Assembly: GCF_900109745.1 (NCBI RefSeq)
Contig: NZ_FOAV01000008.1
Coordinates: forward strand, 1 to 64,000
DNA length: 64,000 nucleotides
Source: Roseateles sp. YR242
GTDB taxonomy: Bacteria > Pseudomonadota > Gammaproteobacteria > Burkholderiales > Burkholderiaceae_C
Direction: 5' to 3'
The position numbers and the translations under genes were made by a program. Of the stretch, positions 54,701-63,602 are shown in pieces. Position 1 is the stretch's first letter. Every line of letters begins with the position of its first letter. Below the pieces are notes generated by a model. The model did no database searches and had not been told where the DNA came from. It worked only from the letters and a program-made list of their open reading frames with translations.

Positions 54701-57700
54701 CAGAGGCTGTTGGGGCAGGAGAATTGATTGAGCTCGCCCAGGCGGAATGGATTGTTCACGCTGCTGGCCGTGACTTCAAAGACTGCCTTGCGGCCATCAA
54801 TGTCGAAGGTGACGCGGAAGCGCTCCGGCGCATTGGTCTTGTCGATCTTCACCCGATCGAACAGTCGGAACAACGCCCACGGGCCATCGTTGACCATGCC
54901 GGAAGAGCCGTTGGCGCTGCTTGGGCTGACCTGCACACGCACTTGCGAACTGCCGCGCGGCCCTGGCCATTGCACCGAGGTCGGGATCTGCGGGCCGTGG
55001 GCATAACGCACGATCTGGCCGTCCACATCCAGGATGAATTGCTGGATGGTGGTGTCCATCTCCACCGGCTTGAAGTCCAGCTTCAGGGAGGGCGCATTGC
55101 TGCCGGGGAAGAAGGTTTCCTTGATCACCGCTGCGCGCTGGAACTGCGGCAGGGTGCCGGAGTCTCCGCCCAGTGGCGTGCCTTCCACCGGCCGGAACTT
55201 CCAGGGGCGGCTGGTGGTGTCCACATAGGGCGTCAGCTTCTGCTGGAACAGCTGGTCGATCTTGCCGCCAGGGCCGAAGAGGGTGGCGAAGTCGGCCTGC
55301 GTGACATCACGCGAGGAATTGCGGTCCAGCGGGTAGCGGCCGGCCACGGCCTGCTGGCAGAACTCGCCCACCTGGGAGCGCACTTCCTGGCTCAGCGTCT
55401 GCCGCAGCGCACCCTGTGACACTCGGGAGGAGCTGTTGCCCAGGTCATCCAGCATGGCACGCAGGGGCTCCGGCATGCGCGCCGCTTCCACCTTCAAGCG
55501 GTTGGGCACTGGCGACGGCGGGGGCGCGGATCCACCCTTGAGCGCGGTCTCGGCCGCACTCAGCACCACGTTGGCCTCGGCGATCAGGGCCAGTGTCTCG
55601 TCCAGTGGCGCCTTGCCGCCGCCTTGGGGCGCCGTCACCAGATTGCGCAGGCCGGCGAAGCGGTCGTCCACCAGGGTGGCTTCCAGGCGCTGCTGGGCGG
55701 CGGCGTCGGCCGAGGCCGGTTTGCCCGAGATCGCGTTGACGATCTTCTCGCGGGATTTCTGGATCAGGTCATCCGCGCGTTGCTGCGCCTGCTCGATGGC
55801 GTTGCCGCCCGTGCTCAGCGTGGTCTCGCGGGAGATGGCCTTGAACAGCGGCGGCAGCGGGCTGTCCGAGGCGGACAACAGGCGCGAGCGCTCGACCGAC
55901 TGCGTCACCGTGCCCATGGGCTGCAGCTTGATGTCAGCCAGGAAGGATTCCCAGGTGGCGGCGTAGTCCGTCAGGTAGAGCTGGCGCACTTCGTTTTCCA
56001 GCGGCCCGTTGGCGCGCACCAGGGCGGCCGCATCCTTCGGGGCGTCGGCCACGTTCAGTACCCACGACTGCTCGGCGGCCAGCTGCGTGGCCGCCTGGCC
56101 CACCATGGGCTGGAAGCCCTTCAGGTAACCATCCCGCGTGTACAGGCCTGGCACGCCGGAGGTCAGTGGGGCGCCGCTGGACCGCACAAACAGCAGCGAG
56201 GCGTTGTTGCCGGCCGCACGGATGACGGTGAACTCCGGAAAGTCGCCGCCCAGGCGCTGGGCCTTGAGCCGGTTGTAGATGCGTTGCGGCAGCGGCAGGG
56301 TGGCCAACTGGTTGCGGGTGGCCTTGAGAAGCGCTTCGTCCTCCGGCAACGGCGACGCCACGCCGCCCTGGTCCAGCAAGGCTTCCAGATGGCGGGCCAA
56401 CTGGTCGCGCTGTTCGGGCGTCAGTTCACGGCGCGTGGCTTCCCAGTCGGTCTGCACATGCTGCTTCAGCGATGCGGCATCGAAATGATCGGTGTTGTGC
56501 AGCATCACATAGGCCTTGAGGGCCTCGTAAAGCGTCTCGGGGGTGTTGCTGCCTTGGCGAAGCTGCTCTTCGATGCGCAGCATGATGCGCGGCAGCAGCG
56601 CGTCCCCCAGCATGCGCTGATAGGCGGCGTGGGCCGCGCTGTCGAGCTTCTTGCCCTGGAAGAGGCCCCAGCGCATGGACCACGGCGTGGCACCGTCCAG
56701 CTGCGCCAGGCTGCGGGTCGCGTCCAGCGCCGGCACGATTGGCAGCAGTTCCGCGGTCGCGCGGTTGGGCGCCGCGTTCAGCAGTTGCCGAACCTGCTCG
56801 GCGTGGGCCGACACATCGCTGATGTACTTGCGGTTGTTGCTGTAGCTGAACCCCCACGCCGTGAGCAGCCCGATGCCCAGCACGCCGACAGCGGCGTAAC
56901 CCGCCACCATCCAGGCATTGCGCATGCGTTCCCAGCGGCGGTTGGTGCCGCCCAGGCCTGCTTCGGCAAACACCACCTCGCTGAGCAGGCGGTTCAGGAA
57001 GTAGCTGCGGCCGCTGGCCTGGTTGGGCGCAATGACGGCGTTTTCCAGGCGGTAGTTGCGCGCCACGGAACCCAGCACGCGGTCGATGGGCGTGCCCTCC
57101 TGCGTGCCGCTGACGAAGTAGACGCCGCGCAGCAGGGGCTGGGCTTCGTAGGGGGAGGGGGCAAAGACGCCGTCCAGGAATTCGAGCAGGGCCTGACGCA
57201 GGGTGCCGAACTGGGCCGGAAAGCCGTAAATGCGGGCCCGGCGTTGCGGGTCACGCTCGGCTTGCAACCGGTCGATCAGGCCGTCTAGCAGGCGCTGGGC
57301 CAGCGCGTCGAACTCCGCCCCGGCCTGGGCCAGCGGGGTCGTGGCAGCGCGCGGGAAGGTGAAGCCCCAGGGGGCGGCCCGCTGGTCCTTGTCGATCGTC
57401 GCCATGTAGTCCATGAAGCCGGACAGCAGGTCGGCCTTGGTCACCAGCAGATAGATCGGGAAACGGACGTCCAAGTCCTTGTGCAGTTCCTGCAGGCGGC
57501 CGCGCACGGTACTGGCGTACTGGGCCCGCTCAGCGGCGCTGCGTGCCAGCAGGTCGGAGACAGACACCGTCACCAGCGCGCCGTTCAGCGGCTGGCGCGG
57601 GCGCGAGCGGCGCAGCATCTGCAGGAAGCCGCTCCAGGTGGCCTTGTCGTTGGTGGGGTCGCTGTCCTGCGTGGTGAAGCGGCCGGCGGTGTCGATCAAC

Positions 57701-58269
57701 ACGGCCTGATCGGTGAACCACCAGTCGCAATGCCGGGTGCCGCCCACGCCGCGGATGGCGTGGTCGCCCATCTGGTCCGCCAGCGGGAACTGCAGGCCAC
57801 TGTGGCGCAGCGCCGTGGTCTTGCCGGAGCCCGGTGCTCCGATGATCAGGTACCAGGGCAGTTCATACAGGTAGCGCCCGCCCAGGCGCGCCGCCCAGCC
57901 CCGGACCTGGTTGCCGGCGCCAAAACGGGCACGCTGCAGCGTGGCCATGGCCTGCTGGAAGCGCTCCCGCACGGCCGCCATGTCGGCGCTTTCGCGTTCG
58001 GCCTCCTGCGGGCCGGTGGGGGACTGCATCAACTGGTTGACCACCGCCGCATTGCTGCGGCCCGAGCGCCAGCGGCTCCAGGCCACGATGGCCACCACCA
58101 CCAGCACCAGCACCCCGATGGTGATCCAGCGCGAGGTCTCGCTCTCCAGCGGCCGGTGGTCGCCGATGGCCACCAGCGGGCCGATGATCCACAACACCAG
58201 CGCCACGGCCAGCAACAGCACCGCCAGCAAGACCCAGCGGTTGAAGATCCATCCCAGGACGCGTTTCAT
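54700..58269 (-). CDS. tssM: T6SS inner-membrane protein TssM (IcmF)
   Basis: A 1189-residue membrane-complex protein that links TssL to the outer-membrane lipoprotein TssJ. Two N-terminal helices (about 8-32 and 47-65) and a third at about 450 frame the cytoplasmic domain, which keeps an intact Walker A (GAPGSGKTTALRHSG, about 143) as in ATP-binding TssM. The large periplasmic part ends in the TssJ-binding beta region (FRVTFDIDGRKAVFEV, NPFRLGELNQFSCP). It overlaps tssL by 4 bases and tagF by one. Confidence 0.96.
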   Translation of the reverse strand: MKRVLGWIFNRWVLLAVLLLAVALVLWIIGPLVAIGDHRPLESETSRWITIGVLVLVVVAIVAWSRWRSGRSNAAVVNQLMQSPTGPQEAERESADMAAVRERFQQAMATLQRARFGAGNQVRGWAARLGGRYLYELPWYLIIGAPGSGKTTALRHSGLQFPLADQMGDHAIRGVGGTRHCDWWFTDQAVLIDTAGRFTTQDSDPTNDKATWSGFLQMLRRSRPRQPLNGALVTVSVSDLLARSAAERAQYASTVRGRLQELHKDLDVRFPIYLLVTKADLLSGFMDYMATIDKDQRAAPWGFTFPRAATTPLAQAGAEFDALAQRLLDGLIDRLQAERDPQRRARIYGFPAQFGTLRQALLEFLDGVFAPSPYEAQPLLRGVYFVSGTQEGTPIDRVLGSVARNYRLENAVIAPNQASGRSYFLNRLLSEVVFAEAGLGGTNRRWERMRNAWMVAGYAAVGVLGIGLLTAWGFSYSNNRKYISDVSAHAEQVRQLLNAAPNRATAELLPIVPALDATRSLAQLDGATPWSMRWGLFQGKKLDSAAHAAYQRMLGDALLPRIMLRIEEQLRQGSNTPETLYEALKAYVMLHNTDHFDAASLKQHVQTDWEATRRELTPEQRDQLARHLEALLDQGGVASPLPEDEALLKATRNQLATLPLPQRIYNRLKAQRLGGDFPEFTVIRAAGNNASLLFVRSSGAPLTSGVPGLYTRDGYLKGFQPMVGQAATQLAAEQSWVLNVADAPKDAAALVRANGPLENEVRQLYLTDYAATWESFLADIKLQPMGTVTQSVERSRLLSASDSPLPPLFKAISRETTLSTGGNAIEQAQQRADDLIQKSREKIVNAISGKPASADAAAQQRLEATLVDDRFAGLRNLVTAPQGGGKAPLDETLALIAEANVVLSAAETALKGGSAPPPSPVPNRLKVEAARMPEPLRAMLDDLGNSSSRVSQGALRQTLSQEVRSQVGEFCQQAVAGRYPLDRNSSRDVTQADFATLFGPGGKIDQLFQQKLTPYVDTTSRPWKFRPVEGTPLGGDSGTLPQFQRAAVIKETFFPGSNAPSLKLDFKPVEMDTTIQQFILDVDGQIVRYAHGPQIPTSVQWPGPRGSSQVRVQVSPSSANGSSGMVNDGPWALFRLFDRVKIDKTNAPERFRVTFDIDGRKAVFEVTASSVNNPFRLGELNQFSCPNSL

Positions 58270-59588
58270 CGTGCGGCTCCGCTGGCCGCCGGCGCGGCAT
58301 CCGCGCGGCCACCGATCATCAGGCTGATTTCCACGCGCCGGTTCTGGGCGCGGTTGGCAGGGCTATCGTTGGGGACCACCGGCTCCGCGTCGGCGCGGCC
58401 TTCGGCCCGCACACGTTCCGCGCCCACCTGGTGGGCCATCAGCAGCTCCGCCACCGTATGGGCACGCTCTTCCGACAGGTGCCAGTTGGAGGGGAAGCGC
58501 GCCGAACGGATCGGCTGGTTGTCGCTGTGGCCGGTGACCAGCACCTGGCCCGGCACCTTGGACAAGGCATCGGCAATGCGCAGCATGAGCGGTTCACGTT
58601 CGGTGGACAGCGTGGCGCTGCCGCCGGCAAAGAGACCGTCGCCCCGGATGGTGATGACGCTGCGGTCCACCTCGTCCCGCACCGTCACCAGGCCGGCCTT
58701 GATGTCGGACTGCAGGAACTGCGCCAGGCGTGGCTTGGCCGGCGGCGGCGCGGCGGCCACCACGGGCGGCGTCAGGCGCAGCGACTGGATCTGGCCGAAC
58801 ACCGGGTCGGAGCGTTCCGCCAGTGACAGCGTCAGGCCCACATAGGTGGCGGCCAGCAGCAGGGCCACCACCGCACTGGTGGCGGCCAGCGGCAGCCAGC
58901 CCAGGTGGCGGCGCTGCGTGGTGGCCTCCACCTGCCAATGCTGGGCCAGGGCGGGTGCATAGTCGCCACGCTGTTGCTTGAGGATCTGGGCCAGGCGGTC
59001 CCGCACGGCTTCCAGTTGCGCGCGGCCGTTGTCGATGACCCGGTAGCGGCCCTCGAAGCCCAGGGTCAGTGCGGCGTAGATCACTTCCAGCAGGTCGCGG
59101 TTCTCGTCCGGCTTCTCAGCCAGGCGCGCCATGAGCTGGAACACCTTTTCGCCGCCCCAGGTCTCGTTGTGGAACATGGACAGCAGGCTGTGATGGGCCC
59201 AGACGCCGGAGCCGCCCCATGGGGTGTCCGCCGCGGCTTCATCGATCATGGTGCACAGCACATAGCGCGTGGCCATGATGCGCTCGGGCGCAATGCCGGC
59301 GGCCTGTGCCTGGGCGGCGAAGTCGCGGATGCCCTGGGCCAGCTGGTTGCGCAGCGCCGCCGGGTCGTCCACGCGGCGGGTGGTGCGCAGCGGCGGCACC
59401 AGCAACAGCAGCTTGTTGGCCAGCGAGAGCAGGGCATTCAAGCCCTTGGCCTCCGCGTCCGGCGCAGGCTCGGCCCCGCCGTCGGCGTTCAGTGAACGTG
59501 CAGGCGCCGCGCCACCGGGGCGCGGTTTGATGAAGGTACGCTGGTCGTCGAAGCCCGCGAAGGGGTCGTTGAGCGCGGAGGGGTCCAT
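58266..59588 (-). CDS. tssL: T6SS inner-membrane protein TssL with OmpA-like domain
   Basis: A 440-residue DotU-type protein with a C-terminal peptidoglycan-binding extension. The cytoplasmic part (about 60-215) contains VLCTMIDEAAADTPWG, HHSLLSMFHNETWGGEKVFQ and YAALTLGFEGRYRV. One helix (about 222-245) leads to the periplasmic OmpA/Pal domain (about 330-435: LVTGHSDNQPIRS, NWHLSEERAHTVAELL, NRAQNRRVEISLM). The fused OmpA domain anchors the complex to the cell wall, so no separate TagL is needed. It lies 38 bases after tssK. Confidence 0.96.
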   Translation of the reverse strand: MDPSALNDPFAGFDDQRTFIKPRPGGAAPARSLNADGGAEPAPDAEAKGLNALLSLANKLLLLVPPLRTTRRVDDPAALRNQLAQGIRDFAAQAQAAGIAPERIMATRYVLCTMIDEAAADTPWGGSGVWAHHSLLSMFHNETWGGEKVFQLMARLAEKPDENRDLLEVIYAALTLGFEGRYRVIDNGRAQLEAVRDRLAQILKQQRGDYAPALAQHWQVEATTQRRHLGWLPLAATSAVVALLLAATYVGLTLSLAERSDPVFGQIQSLRLTPPVVAAAPPPAKPRLAQFLQSDIKAGLVTVRDEVDRSVITIRGDGLFAGGSATLSTEREPLMLRIADALSKVPGQVLVTGHSDNQPIRSARFPSNWHLSEERAHTVAELLMAHQVGAERVRAEGRADAEPVVPNDSPANRAQNRRVEISLMIGGRADAAPAASGAAR

Positions 59589-59626
59589 GCCGGCTCCCGA
59601 TAGTTATGTCGTAAGGTGCTGGCGGG

Positions 59627-60985
59627 CTACTGGCGGATGGCCCAGAGCTCGAGTTCCAGCCCGGGGAAGTCGCCCGCCACATGCAGCGCCAGGCTGCCAT
59701 TGCGTTCCAGTTGCTTCCACAGCTCGCCGCCACGGTCCAGTTCGAAGTAATGGAACCCGGCGTGGAAGGGCAACTGGCGTGGGGCCACCGGCAGCGGGCG
59801 CAGCACAATGCCCGGCAACTGCAGGTTCACCAGGTCGCGGATCTTGTCGACCGGGCCCAGCTTCGACTGCGCCGGGAAGCGCTGGCGCAGCTGTTCGGCG
59901 CCCACCTGCGCATTCACGGCCAGCACGAAGCTGGAGCTGCGCAGCAGTTCCGGGTCGCCCACCACGGCGGTGCGAACACCATGCGTGCGTTCAATCAGGT
60001 CGATCTGCAGGGCGTTGCGTTCCAGCACCACCGAGAGCATGCGGCGCAGGTCTTCCAGTACCGGCGCGAAACTGGCGCGCAGGTCGTCGTGCCGGTAGAG
60101 CGGGTAGTCGCTGGCCAGCCGGGTGTCGCTGACGAAGGTGGCCAGGTCACCGGCCAGTTGCAGGCAGTCCCGATGCAGCGCCTCGGGGTGCTGGTGCGGC
60201 GAGCCGGCATGCTGGCGGAACAGCGGGTCGGCACGGTTGAGCGCCTGCAGCATCAGGAAATCGGCCAGCTCGGACACCCCCGTGTTCATCTGGCCCATGC
60301 GCGAGGCCAGTAACTGGGCACGCTGGCGCACCAGGCCTTGCAGCATGGCAGCCATGGAGGACAGATGTGGGGTGGCGTCCAGGCGGGTCTGGGGCGGGAC
60401 GTAGCTGGTGTCCAGCACCACCTGCTGGTCGGCCCGGCGTTCGGCCACGCGGGCGATGCCCACGGCCGCATAACCGTCGTGCAGTTCACGGGCGGGCAGC
60501 AGGCGCATGGCCAGGGAGCCGGTCTGCACCGGTTCGGGCTCGTCGCCCACGTTGGTGGAGTCCCGCAGGTCCTGGTCCAGCACCCGGTAGCGCATCAGGT
60601 CGATGCCGTCGGAGCGGATATCGCCATTGTTGCCGTCGCTGCCGAAGGCGACCTGGTTGGCACCGGGCCGGGCAATGGGGGCCGCCAGATAGACGATCTC
60701 GTCCTTCAGGTTGGCGGGTACGTCCAGCGGTGCCGGGGCGGGGTCGCTCTGCGTGATGTGGAAGGGGGTGCCGTCCGGCAGGATGCCCCGCGCACGCATG
60801 ATGCCCAGGCGGCCGACGCCCAGCAGGGCTTCGTCCAGCTCCAGCGAGGTGAAACCCCAGCCGTGCGCGCAGACAGCCCGCAAGCGGCTGTCCACCAGGT
60901 GTTCAAGGTAGCGGGTTTCCTGCTGGAAATGGTGGGGCAGCAGGAACATGCCCTGCGACCAGATGACTTTGCTGTGCCAGCTCAC
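59627..60985 (-). CDS. tssK: T6SS baseplate protein TssK
   Basis: A 452-residue trimeric protein that joins the baseplate to the membrane complex. The start WHSKVIWSQGMFLLPHHFQQ is diagnostic, followed by RYLEHLVDSRLRAV and WGFTSLELDEALLGVGRLGI. It starts with GTG at 60983-60985, overlapping the tssJ stop (GTGA), so translation is coupled. The C-terminus is complete (FPGLELELWAIRQ). Confidence 0.96.
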   Translation of the reverse strand: MSWHSKVIWSQGMFLLPHHFQQETRYLEHLVDSRLRAVCAHGWGFTSLELDEALLGVGRLGIMRARGILPDGTPFHITQSDPAPAPLDVPANLKDEIVYLAAPIARPGANQVAFGSDGNNGDIRSDGIDLMRYRVLDQDLRDSTNVGDEPEPVQTGSLAMRLLPARELHDGYAAVGIARVAERRADQQVVLDTSYVPPQTRLDATPHLSSMAAMLQGLVRQRAQLLASRMGQMNTGVSELADFLMLQALNRADPLFRQHAGSPHQHPEALHRDCLQLAGDLATFVSDTRLASDYPLYRHDDLRASFAPVLEDLRRMLSVVLERNALQIDLIERTHGVRTAVVGDPELLRSSSFVLAVNAQVGAEQLRQRFPAQSKLGPVDKIRDLVNLQLPGIVLRPLPVAPRQLPFHAGFHYFELDRGGELWKQLERNGSLALHVAGDFPGLELELWAIRQ

Positions 60986-61473
60986 GGTTTTTCGACGGTG
61001 GCGCTGACCGACAGTTCGTCAGCCTGGATGGTGAGTTTCTGCTTCTGGCCGACCTGCACCGGCACCACGGCGCGCCAGCGGGCGCGCTCCAGGTCGCGGT
61101 AGGCGGCGAAGACGGCGATGAACCGGGTCTCGGGCGCCAGGATCTTGCTGTAGGGGCGCTTTTCGCCGGGTTGCAGCGTCATTTCTTCCCGGGCCACCAC
61201 ATCGGCACCCAGCTCGGCCTGGTCACGCTGGTAGAGCGAGACGAAATCGGCCGCATTGAAGGCGTTGGCGGTCTTGAGTTCGTAGACACGCACCAGCAGT
61301 GGCGAGGGACGTTTGCTCACGCTGGGGTTCACCGTGGCCGAGGCGACGATGTTGCCGCTGACCTGGGTGGGTTTGGGATCGCTGGCGCAGGCGGTGAGCG
61401 CCAGGGCAACGATAGCCGCCGCCGCGAGCGCCGCCATCATTGATCGATTTGACACCTTGAACCCGATTCCCAT
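60982..61473 (-). CDS. tssJ: T6SS outer-membrane lipoprotein TssJ
   Basis: A 163-residue lipoprotein with lipobox LALTAC (Cys about residue 29) and a transthyretin-like beta sandwich: NPSVSKRPSPLLVRVYELKT, NAADFVSLYQRD, LGADVVAREEMTLQPGEKRP and FIAVFAAYRDLERARWRAVV. It binds the periplasmic end of TssM. ATG 61473 gives a normal lipoprotein signal; a later Met pair (MM, about residue 12) is possible. It heads the tssJKLM-tagF operon. No box of the TGACTTTCG type is found in the 139 bases before it. Confidence 0.93.
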   Translation of the reverse strand: MGIGFKVSNRSMMAALAAAAIVALALTACASDPKPTQVSGNIVASATVNPSVSKRPSPLLVRVYELKTANAFNAADFVSLYQRDQAELGADVVAREEMTLQPGEKRPYSKILAPETRFIAVFAAYRDLERARWRAVVPVQVGQKQKLTIQADELSVSATVEKP

Positions 61474-61612
61474 GACCGTCCAGTTTTGTGTTGGATGGTC
61501 AGGAGAATAGCCAGCGGGGAGGGCCCGGGCTGGTGACTTAGGTAACGCCCCGCACGTGGCAGGAAGGTAAACCGAGACGGCGGGCCCACCCTCGGCCTGC
61601 GGGGGGGCGTCC

Positions 61613-62662
61613 TCAACCGAAACGGTGCAGGGTCTTGCTTCGATAGGTCTGCCCCGGCCGCAGGATCGTTGTTGGCCAGTCGGAGTCGGGGGCGTGGTGC
61701 GGTGAGTCCGGGCCGTGCTGGGTCTCCAGGCACAGGCCGTCGCCCTGGCGGTAGAGCTGGCCATCCGGGCCCGCCAGCGTGCCGTTCAGAAAGTTGCCGG
61801 AATAGAACTGCACGCCGGGTTCGGTCGTCAGCACCTCCATGGCGCGGCCCGACGCCGGATCGCGCAGCCGGGCGGCCAGATGCAGTTCGCCGTCGAACGG
61901 GGCGTCCAGCACCCAGTGATGGTCGTAGCCCTGGGCACGCTGCAGCTGCGGGTGGGCCTGGCGGATGCGGGCCTCAATGCGTTGTGGCGTACGGAAGTCA
62001 AACGGCGTGCCGGTCACGTCCGCGATGCCGGTGGGGATCATGCGCATATCCACCTCGCAGTAGCGGCTGGCGGCAATCTCCAGTTCGTGGCCCAGCACGG
62101 AGCCGGCGCCGGCCAGGTTGAAGTAGTCGTGGTGGGTGAGGTTGATCACCGTGGCGCGGTCGGTGGTGGCTTCGTATTCCACCTGCCAGTCACGGTCGCC
62201 CGTGAGCCGGTAGCGCACGGTGGTGGCGACCCGCCCCGGGAAGCCCTGATCCCCGTCCGGGCTCTCCAGACGCAGGCACAGGCAGTCGTCCCCCTCGGGT
62301 TCGATCGACCACAGCTGCAGGCCGAAGCCCTGCGCGCCGCCGTGCAGGCAATTGCCGCCATCATTGGTGCTGAGCGTGTAGGGCTCGCCGTCCAGGGTGA
62401 AGCCGCCCTGGCCGATGCGGTTGCCGTAGCGCCCGACGATGACCCCGAAATGCGGATTGCGCAGCCGGTAGTCCTCCAGCGTGGGCAAGCCCAGCACCAC
62501 ATTGCCAAAGTTGCCGCGCGCGTCCGGCACCTCCAGCCGGGTGACGATGCCGCCGTACTCGATGACCGACAGGCGCAGGCCGGCGCCCGTGTCCAGGCTG
62601 TATTCATGGACGGCGCGGCCATCCGGCATGCGGCCGTATTCGCGAATCTGCAAGGGTTTCAT
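61613..62662 (-). CDS. Aldose 1-epimerase, second copy
   Basis: A 349-residue mutarotase, clearly different from the one at 15412. It is of the long GalM type: LSVIEYGGIVTRLEVPD, FGVIVGRYGNRIGQGGFTLD (active Arg), NCLHGGAQGFGLQLW (His), VINLTHHDYFNLAG (catalytic His), and GLCLETQHGPDSPHH with the catalytic Glu. It follows the lactonase gene by 37 bases and so probably serves the oxidative sugar pathway encoded there. No terminator is evident between it and tssJ. Confidence 0.92.
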   Translation of the reverse strand: MKPLQIREYGRMPDGRAVHEYSLDTGAGLRLSVIEYGGIVTRLEVPDARGNFGNVVLGLPTLEDYRLRNPHFGVIVGRYGNRIGQGGFTLDGEPYTLSTNDGGNCLHGGAQGFGLQLWSIEPEGDDCLCLRLESPDGDQGFPGRVATTVRYRLTGDRDWQVEYEATTDRATVINLTHHDYFNLAGAGSVLGHELEIAASRYCEVDMRMIPTGIADVTGTPFDFRTPQRIEARIRQAHPQLQRAQGYDHHWVLDAPFDGELHLAARLRDPASGRAMEVLTTEPGVQFYSGNFLNGTLAGPDGQLYRQGDGLCLETQHGPDSPHHAPDSDWPTTILRPGQTYRSKTLHRFG

Positions 62663-62699
62663 GAAGGGGTCTTGGTCGGCGAGGGTGGGGCGGTTGAGT

Positions 62700-63602
62700 T
62701 CAGCTCAGCTCGAAGCGATGGGGTGGCAGGCCACGGTGGCCCTGCGGGTCCAGTTCGAAGACGGCGCCGGCCAGCGGCTCGTGCTCGCAGAACTTGCGTG
62801 CGGTGGTGACAAACAGGCGGTCCAGCGCCTGGCCGCCGAAGACGGGGCAGGTGGGCTGGCTGGCGGGCAGGGGCAGGCGGTGCGTCTCGCGGCCTTGCGT
62901 ATCAAAACGCGCCACCGCGCCAGCGCCCCACAGCGACGACCACAGGCCGCCCTCGCTGTCGATGGCGGCACCGTCCGGTTCTCCGTCCGTCTCCGCCAAC
63001 TGAACGTGCACACGGCGTTCACCGAGCCGGCCATCCGGGTGGTAATCCAGCGCCCAGATGCGGCGTTGCGGCGAGTCGGTGTAGTAGAGCGTCCGTCCGT
63101 CCGGGCTGAAGCTCAGCGAGTTGCCCACGACGGCATCCGGCAGCGGCAGCCGCTCGATGCGCAAGGCCTCGCGGGAGCCACCATCCACACGGTAGTAACC
63201 GCCGATGGCCAAGCCATGCGGGTTGAACATGCCAAAGACAAAACGGCCCTGCGGGTCGCAGCGGCCGTCATTGATGCGGGTGCGGGGCTCATCGGCCTCC
63301 ACCGGCAGGAGTGGTCCGGTACGGCCGGTGGAGAGATCGAACAAGGCCGCGCCGGACGCCAGGCCCAGCAGCAGCCAGCCGGGTGTTTCGCTGAGCGCGA
63401 AGCTGCCCAGCGGTTCGTCCAGCTGCCAGTGGGTCACCGTGCCGTCGGAGGCGTGCCAACGGGAGAGCTGGGCGCTGTCGATGTCGGTCCAGTACAGCGC
63501 CTGGTCCCGGTCGCACCAGAGCGCGCATTCGCCGAGGCGGTCGCGGCTGTTGATGAGAACCCGTGCCGCTGCGCCAGCGGGCGTTGATGATGCGGTGTTC
63601 AT
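62700..63602 (-). CDS. SMP-30-type sugar lactonase
   Basis: A 300-residue six-bladed propeller that hydrolyses aldono-lactones. Metal-binding residues are in GECALWCDRDQALYWTDID (Glu), RINDGRCDPQGRFVFG (Asn, Asp), VGNSLSFSPDGRTLYYTDS (Asn) and EPDGAAIDSEGGLW (Asp). With the dehydrogenase beside it, galactono- or arabino-lactone is the likely substrate. The ATG at 63600-63602 overlaps the dehydrogenase stop (ATGA). Confidence 0.9.
   Translation of the reverse strand: MNTASSTPAGAAARVLINSRDRLGECALWCDRDQALYWTDIDSAQLSRWHASDGTVTHWQLDEPLGSFALSETPGWLLLGLASGAALFDLSTGRTGPLLPVEADEPRTRINDGRCDPQGRFVFGMFNPHGLAIGGYYRVDGGSREALRIERLPLPDAVVGNSLSFSPDGRTLYYTDSPQRRIWALDYHPDGRLGERRVHVQLAETDGEPDGAAIDSEGGLWSSLWGAGAVARFDTQGRETHRLPLPASQPTCPVFGGQALDRLFVTTARKFCEHEPLAGAVFELDPQGHRGLPPHRFELS

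Noticed and set aside
54768-54776. TGACTTCAA on the plus strand near the tssM 3' end
   Set aside because: It is inside the tssM coding region, lacks the TTTCG part of the box and faces no gene start.
55624-57288. Long plus-strand frame opposite tssM
   Set aside because: It lies wholly antisense to tssM, has low-complexity composition and lacks a ribosome site or domain.
60964-60972. TGACTTTGC near the start of tssK as a T6SS box
   Set aside because: It lies inside the tssK coding sequence on the opposite strand to transcription, with no gene to drive.
61534-61542. TGACTTAGG upstream of tssJ as a seventh T6SS box
   Set aside because: It points away from tssJ and mismatches the core at two positions.
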